Of a DNA stretch of 64,000 nucleotides, positions 60,340 to 64,000 are shown piece by piece. The DNA is taken from NCBI GenBank assembly GCA_963729815.1, contig CAVSPU010000003.1:186001-250000 (forward strand), written 5' to 3'. The stretch's first letter is position 1. Each line of letters opens with the position of its first letter. This stretch comes from DAHUXN01 sp963729815 (GTDB lineage Bacteria; Acidobacteriota; Terriglobia; Acidiferrales; UBA7541). The notes beneath the pieces were generated by a model, which was not told the origin of the DNA, did not search any database, and saw only the letters and a program-made list of their open reading frames with translations. The position numbers were made by a program, and so were the translations under genes.

Positions 60340-60927
60340 ATGAAGCGTATCGTTACGATGGCGGCGTCGCTGCTCCTGGCGCTTTCCGCGTTATCCTTTG
60401 TCCCGCGCGTACAAGCCCAGGACCAACAAGCCACCATCACGACAACGAACCTGAAAGTCGGCGACGTTGCTCCGGATTTCACTCTGCCTAGCGACCAGCA
60501 CTCTGCTGTCGCGCTCAGCAGCTTCCGGGGCAAAAAGAACGTCATCCTCGCCTTCTACGTTCTCGCGTTCACCGGTGGTTGAAAACAGGAACTCCAGGCC
60601 TATCAGTCTGATTTGGCCAAAATTGAAGCAAGCGATTCGGTGATTTTTGGCATTAGCATAGACAGCCCTCCCGCCAATGCCGCTTTCGCAAAGGAAATCG
60701 GCGTCACATTCCCTCTGCTGAGCGACATGAACCGCAAGGTCCTCGCTGCTTATGGCATCGTGAGTTCCTTTGATATGGCCGGCGATAAGGTTGAATTCGC
60801 CCGGCGGACCACTTTCGTCATCGGCAAGGATGGCAAAATCGAGCACATCGATTTTGATACCACTGCGATCGATCCCACGAATGCCGTCACGATTTGTACC
60901 GGCCTTCACGCAAAACAAGGCCAATAG
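60340..60927 (+). CDS. Exported peroxiredoxin, probable selenoprotein
   Basis: A 195-codon AhpC/TSA-type peroxiredoxin with an in-frame TGA at codon 81 (60580-60582). The signal peptide MKRIVTMAASLLLALSALSF is cleaved around VQA-Q. The domain runs KVGDVAPDFTLPSDQ, AFYVLAFTGG-U-KQELQAYQ, GISIDSPPANAAFAKE, VTFPLLSDMNRKVLAAYG, ARRTTFVIGKDGKI. TGA falls where relatives have the peroxidatic Cys (FTxGCTKEL). The only Cys, C186, is near the C-terminus and could resolve the selenenyl intermediate. A hairpin lies 23 nt after the TGA. The ATG has an AAGGAG site. If decoded it reduces peroxides in the periplasm. Alternative: mutation of TGC to TGA. Confidence 0.8.
60580..60618 (+). promoter_or_regulatory. 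Candidate bacterial SECIS element (peroxiredoxin)
   Basis: TGA at 60580-60582. Lower stem GGCC (60597-60600) with GGCC (60615-60618), a small U-rich internal loop, upper stem ATCA (60602-60605) with TGAT (60609-60612), apical loop GTC (60606-60608). The G of the loop is 23 nt past the TGA, inside the range known for bacterial SECIS. Confidence 0.65.
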
Positions 60928-61135
60928 TCATTGAATCCGCTGCGCGGGAGCTCGCGTTTTCAGCTCTCGCGTGCGGCTTCAATTTAGATCCTTGCACTTC
61001 TCGCGCTTCCTCGCGCTCTCGGCGTCCTCGGACACACTTCATAGCTTCTCCGGAAACTCAAATTGCCGCGTCTCCCACCCCACAGGCACACACGCACCTC
61101 ATTGAGCGCTGTCTTTCGTCTTTTCTTGGAGCGGC

Positions 61136-61450
61136 TTAATTCAATGGAAGGACAATTTCAGCGGCGTTGCCCGGCGCGAAGCGCTCAGCGGGAACTCTTA
61201 CGGCCGATTCGCGATGCACGTTTCGCCGCCAGTATAGCGTGGCGTACAAGCTGGAAAAAATCAGCATTGGCGGAATCAAGAGGATCAGAATACCGTGACG
61301 CAACGCGGCCTCCGCTTGCGGGCCGGTCGCTGCCGCGTCGCTGTAGCAAAGCGCGCAGCCCTGGGCGAAGGTCGATGTCGCGCCGAGCAGAATGCCCGCC
61401 ATTCCCGCGCTCGCCACCATCAGCCTTCCAATCGCCTTTCGCCAGTTCAT
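61136..61450 (-). CDS. Small membrane protein of the cytochrome oxidase run
   Basis: A 104-residue protein with an N-terminal signal/anchor helix (LMVASAGMAGILLGATSTFA), a CALC motif (C-x-x-C) at its periplasmic end, a second hydrophobic helix (GILILLIPPMLIFSSLYATLY) and a basic tail. No family recognised; similar small proteins follow oxidase operons in acidobacteria, possibly aiding assembly. It is the last gene of the minus-strand run, 69 bases after the subunit IV gene. Confidence 0.6.
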   Translation of the reverse strand: MNWRKAIGRLMVASAGMAGILLGATSTFAQGCALCYSDAAATGPQAEAALRHGILILLIPPMLIFSSLYATLYWRRNVHRESAVRVPAERFAPGNAAEIVLPLN

Positions 61451-61519
61451 CGGTTCATCCTTGACCTTAAGCGGATCTTGCGCCTTCGCCCGCGGCGCTC
61501 ATTCCTACAATAGCACGGC

Positions 61520-61852
61520 TCAGTGCGGCAGCCCGCTCAATTGCGCAATTCGCAGGCTGTCTGGAAACACGAAAATCAAAATCATGATCAGGCAGAAAAC
61601 CAGCGACGGCACGATGATCAGGAATAACCCAATCTTCTCGAACCGCAAGTGCATGAAGTACGCCACGATCAGCGCCGCTTTGATCAGCGAGAGGCCGATC
61701 AGCAGCGTCAACATGATGTGCGGCTCGAGCTTCAAGTATGCCAAGAGCGTTTCAATTCCCGTCAGAATCAACAGCCAGAACCACACCCACATGAATAATT
61801 TTTTCGATCCTGGCTCATGCGTCCCCGCCGCTGTTGCTTCGTGCGTGCTCAT
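61520..61852 (-). CDS. Cytochrome c oxidase subunit IV-type protein
   Basis: A 110-residue integral membrane protein with three hydrophobic helices (FMWVWFWLLILTGIETLLA, MLTLLIGLSLIKAALIVAYFMHL, IVPSLVFCLIMILIFVF), including the AYFMHLRFE signature of the prokaryotic subunit IV (COX4_pro) family. It stabilises haem-copper oxidases. It is 15 bases after subunit III. Confidence 0.88.
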   Translation of the reverse strand: MSTHEATAAGTHEPGSKKLFMWVWFWLLILTGIETLLAYLKLEPHIMLTLLIGLSLIKAALIVAYFMHLRFEKIGLFLIIVPSLVFCLIMILIFVFPDSLRIAQLSGLPH

Positions 61853-61867
61853 CGCGCGATATGCTCC

Positions 61868-62521
61868 TCAGCCTTTCAAATTGACGGACATCAAATATAC
61901 CATCGGAAAAATGAACATCCACACCAGATCGACGAAGTGCCAGTAAAGCCCGCTCACTTCCACGTGATCGGCATTGAATTTCCGCCGGCCAAATCCAAAT
62001 GCGATGATGCACAGGTAAATCACGCCGATCGAGACGTGTACCATGTGCAGCCCGGTCAATCCAAAGAACGTCCCGCCAAATAGCGGGTCGCCCGGCTGGC
62101 CATTGACCACGAAGTGATTCGACCACGGCGTCACGCCCTCCGCGAACAGGCGGAACCACTCCATCAAGTGCAGCACCACGAACGCGATTCCGCCAATCGC
62201 GGTCAGAATGATGTAAATCACGGCCTTGCGAATCTCGTCGCGATGTGCCGCGGCAACTGCCATCACCATCGTCAAGCTGCTCGACAGAAGAATGAAAGTC
62301 AGGAATGTTGCGTTTATGACCGCTGGTGAAAACTCGAACGGCCGCGGCCAGGTCGCGCTCGACAATCTCACGTACGCATACGCCAGAATCGCCGTCGAGA
62401 AAGTCAGCGAGTCCGAAAGCAGGAATAGCCACATTCCCAGCTTTTTCGTGTTCGTCGCAAACGGTGGCGCGCCGCCATCCCACGCCGTTCCCAACAAGGT
62501 ATCCATCTCCAGTTCAGCCAA
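61868..62521 (-). CDS. ctaE: Cytochrome c oxidase subunit III (second copy)
   Basis: A 217-residue subunit III with five or more hydrophobic helices. The family features KLGMWLFLLSDSLTF, GLTGLHMVHVSIGVIYL and VEVSGLYWHFVDLVWMFIFP are visible. It is the last of two adjacent subunit III-type genes. The TTG at 62521 starts three bases after the stop of the first copy; an ATG five codons in is an alternative. Confidence 0.9.
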   Translation of the reverse strand: MAELEMDTLLGTAWDGGAPPFATNTKKLGMWLFLLSDSLTFSTAILAYAYVRLSSATWPRPFEFSPAVINATFLTFILLSSSLTMVMAVAAAHRDEIRKAVIYIILTAIGGIAFVVLHLMEWFRLFAEGVTPWSNHFVVNGQPGDPLFGGTFFGLTGLHMVHVSIGVIYLCIIAFGFGRRKFNADHVEVSGLYWHFVDLVWMFIFPMVYLMSVNLKG

Positions 62522-62524
62522 GTG

Positions 62525-63184
62525 TCACCGTCCCAGCAATAAAAGTAAGAAAAGAAAAATCCACAGGCCATCCATAAAGTGCCAGTAAAGCGCCGTAATC
62601 TCCGTCGCCGTCTCGAGCGTCAGCTTGTGCAATCTGAGCCAGCCGGTGTACAACAGTGCGATAATTCCTCCGAGCAAGTGCGCTCCGTGCGCTGCCGTCA
62701 ACACGTAAAAAAAACTGCTGCTCGGATTCGTCGCCAGATAGAAACCCTGCGCCACCATTTGCCGCCAGGCAATCAACTGTCCCGCAAGGAAGAGCAACCC
62801 CAGAACTGTCGTCACCGCCCACCAGTGGTGAAATCCTTCCCGGTCACCGCGTTTGAAAAGCCGCCGCGCGTAAACAATCGTCGCGCTGCTCGCCAGCAGG
62901 ATCACCGTGTTCAGCCACAAAATCCTCGGAATCTCAAACGCGCGCCAATCGCTCCCCAGCCCTTTCCGCACGATGAACGCGCTGACGAGCGCCATGAAAA
63001 ACATCAAAATCGCGCCCATCGCAATCGTGATGCCGGTCACATACACGCGCTGGGGCAGGCCCGATCCGCCCCTTCCGCCACCGGAGGCTCCATCGCCGTC
63101 ATCCGGGCCGCCACTCCCGGGCGGTTTCGGTCCCCCACCCGCGAGTATGATTTCCATCTCGTCCGTTGTTGTACTATGCGGCAT
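62525..63184 (-). CDS. ctaE: Cytochrome c oxidase subunit III-like protein (first copy)
   Basis: A 219-residue subunit III-type protein with a Gly/Pro-rich disordered N-terminus (residues 12-45) before the first membrane helix. AAHGAHLLGGIIALLYTG and ALYWHFMDGLWIFLFLLL match the family's His-rich and C-terminal helices. It differs from the next gene by the long N-terminus and lacks the SDSLTF motif. Two subunit III-like genes in a row suggest a two-part or specialised oxidase. Confidence 0.88.
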   Translation of the reverse strand: MPHSTTTDEMEIILAGGGPKPPGSGGPDDGDGASGGGRGGSGLPQRVYVTGITIAMGAILMFFMALVSAFIVRKGLGSDWRAFEIPRILWLNTVILLASSATIVYARRLFKRGDREGFHHWWAVTTVLGLLFLAGQLIAWRQMVAQGFYLATNPSSSFFYVLTAAHGAHLLGGIIALLYTGWLRLHKLTLETATEITALYWHFMDGLWIFLFLLLLLGR

Positions 63185-63203
63185 TCTTGCCCCTCAAACT
63201 CGG

Positions 63204-64000
63204 TCAGGCCTTGGCCACTAGTTCAGGCGCCAAATCTTGCGGAACATAGTCGTCCTTCATTCCGGGAACGCTATACTCGTATGGGCCGCGATAGATCGTC
63301 GGATAGTGGCCCGCAAAATTGTCGTGCGGCACCGGCGTACTCACCGACCATTCCAGCGTCGTCCCGTGCCAGGGATTTCGCTCCGCCGGCCGCCCGTGCT
63401 TGATGCTCCAGAAGAAATTCCAGTAGAAGAGCAGTTGCGCGCTCGCCGTGAAGAACGCCGCCACGCTGATGAAGTAATGCACCGAATGCAGCGGAATCAG
63501 GTAGTTCACGGATTCGATGCTCGAATACCGCCGCGGATCGCCCGCATACCCCAGATAATGCATCGGCATGAATATGCAATAGACGCCGAGAAATGTGCAC
63601 CAAAAATGAACCTTGCCCACCGTCTCGTTCATGTGCCGCCCAAACATTTTCGGGAACCAGTAATACGTCGCCGCGAACATGGCGAAGATCGCCGCTACGC
63701 CCATGATCAGGTGGAAATGGCCGATGACGTAATATGTGTCATGCAGATACAAATCCAGCGCCGGCTGCGCCAGGAAAATCCCTGACAATCCGCCGGTCAC
63801 GAAAAGCGACACGAATCCGATCGCGAACAGCATCGCCGCCGTGAACTGGATTTTCCCGCCCCACAACGTCCCCAGCCAATTGAAAGTTTTGATCGCCGAC
63901 GGCACCCCAATCACCAGCGTGATGATCGAAAACGTCAGCGCGGAATAGGGATTCATCCCGCTGATGAACATGTGATGGCCCCACACTGTGAAGCTCAAGA
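63204..64000 (-). CDS. ctaD: Cytochrome c oxidase subunit I, 3' part (window edge)
   Basis: The C-terminal 264 residues of the haem-copper oxidase catalytic subunit; the gene continues beyond the window. VWGHHMFISGMNP is the Cu(B)/cross-linked region with the two adjacent His. IKTFNWLGTLWGG, DTYYVIGHFHLIMG (with the haem ligand His in HFHL) and the basic C-terminal tail follow. It reduces oxygen to water while pumping protons. Head of the visible oxidase run: subunit I, two subunit III, subunit IV, a small protein. Confidence 0.95.
   Translation of the reverse strand, partial: LSFTVWGHHMFISGMNPYSALTFSIITLVIGVPSAIKTFNWLGTLWGGKIQFTAAMLFAIGFVSLFVTGGLSGIFLAQPALDLYLHDTYYVIGHFHLIMGVAAIFAMFAATYYWFPKMFGRHMNETVGKVHFWCTFLGVYCIFMPMHYLGYAGDPRRYSSIESVNYLIPLHSVHYFISVAAFFTASAQLLFYWNFFWSIKHGRPAERNPWHGTTLEWSVSTPVPHDNFAGHYPTIYRGPYEYSVPGMKDDYVPQDLAPELVAKA

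Overview
This is a GC-rich, gene-dense chromosomal segment from a Gram-negative bacterium (lpxB, a TonB-receptor-like gene, an aa3-type oxidase operon). The best guess is an Acidobacteriota member of the Terriglobia type. The clues are an Oar-like receptor with a carboxypeptidase-regulatory N-domain, several PilZ proteins, many short exported proteins of unknown function, and frequent TTG/GTG starts. This assignment is by eye, without a marker-gene search.

Layout. 0-5 kb: a small exported protein, a patch of decayed repeats, a Tat-exported GH1 glycosidase, an SDR, a PGPGW membrane protein, an adenosine-specific kinase, tRNA-Ser(GGA) and tRNA-Gln(TTG). 5-9.2 kb: one Oar-like receptor broken by a stop and four frameshifts. 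9.9-13.4 kb: a site-2-type protease and an NtrC-type regulator between two PilZ-like paralogues. 14-17.3 kb: the classic ffs-dnaX-ybaB-recR cluster. 17-21 kb: an M28 peptidase and an amidohydrolase. 21-33 kb: a 942-residue PilZ/coiled-coil protein, three uncharacterised genes, a heterodimeric ABC exporter, lpxB and an M1-like protein with a damaged zinc site. 33-40.4 kb, minus strand: a CoA-ester catabolic set (two enoyl-CoA hydratases, class I CoA-transferase A and B, 3-hydroxyacyl-CoA dehydrogenase) with an amidohydrolase, a Mug-type glycosylase, a macro-domain protein, a rhodanese and an ArsC-family protein. 40.6-50.7 kb: an ECF sigma/anti-sigma pair, OCD-family protein, NHL lipoprotein, pfkA, DoxX, PspC, a fused 2-oxoacid dehydrogenase E1, and a fluoride operon (riboswitch, crcB, DUF190). 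50.8-60.9 kb: mrfA-mrfB, a metallopeptidase, an XRE/S24-like regulator, membrane proteins, an HD-GYP response regulator and an exported peroxiredoxin. 61-64 kb: part of a cytochrome c oxidase operon.

The most interesting result is that two unrelated thiol-redox genes, the ArsC-family gene (35720-36079) and the exported peroxiredoxin (60340-60927), each carry one in-frame TGA exactly where the family's catalytic cysteine sits. Each TGA is followed at 21-23 nt by a hairpin with a G-first, GU-containing apical loop, as expected of a bacterial SECIS element. I read both as selenoproteins. The selenocysteine machinery (selA, selB, selC, selD) is not in the window.

Other points of note are a fluoride riboswitch whose 3' strand doubles as one arm of an intrinsic terminator, the PilZ/coiled-coil protein, the M1-like protein with three of four zinc-site residues changed, and a 56-residue exported peptide gene with a perfect ribosome binding site. 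No CRISPR array, transposase, integrase or prophage gene was recognised.
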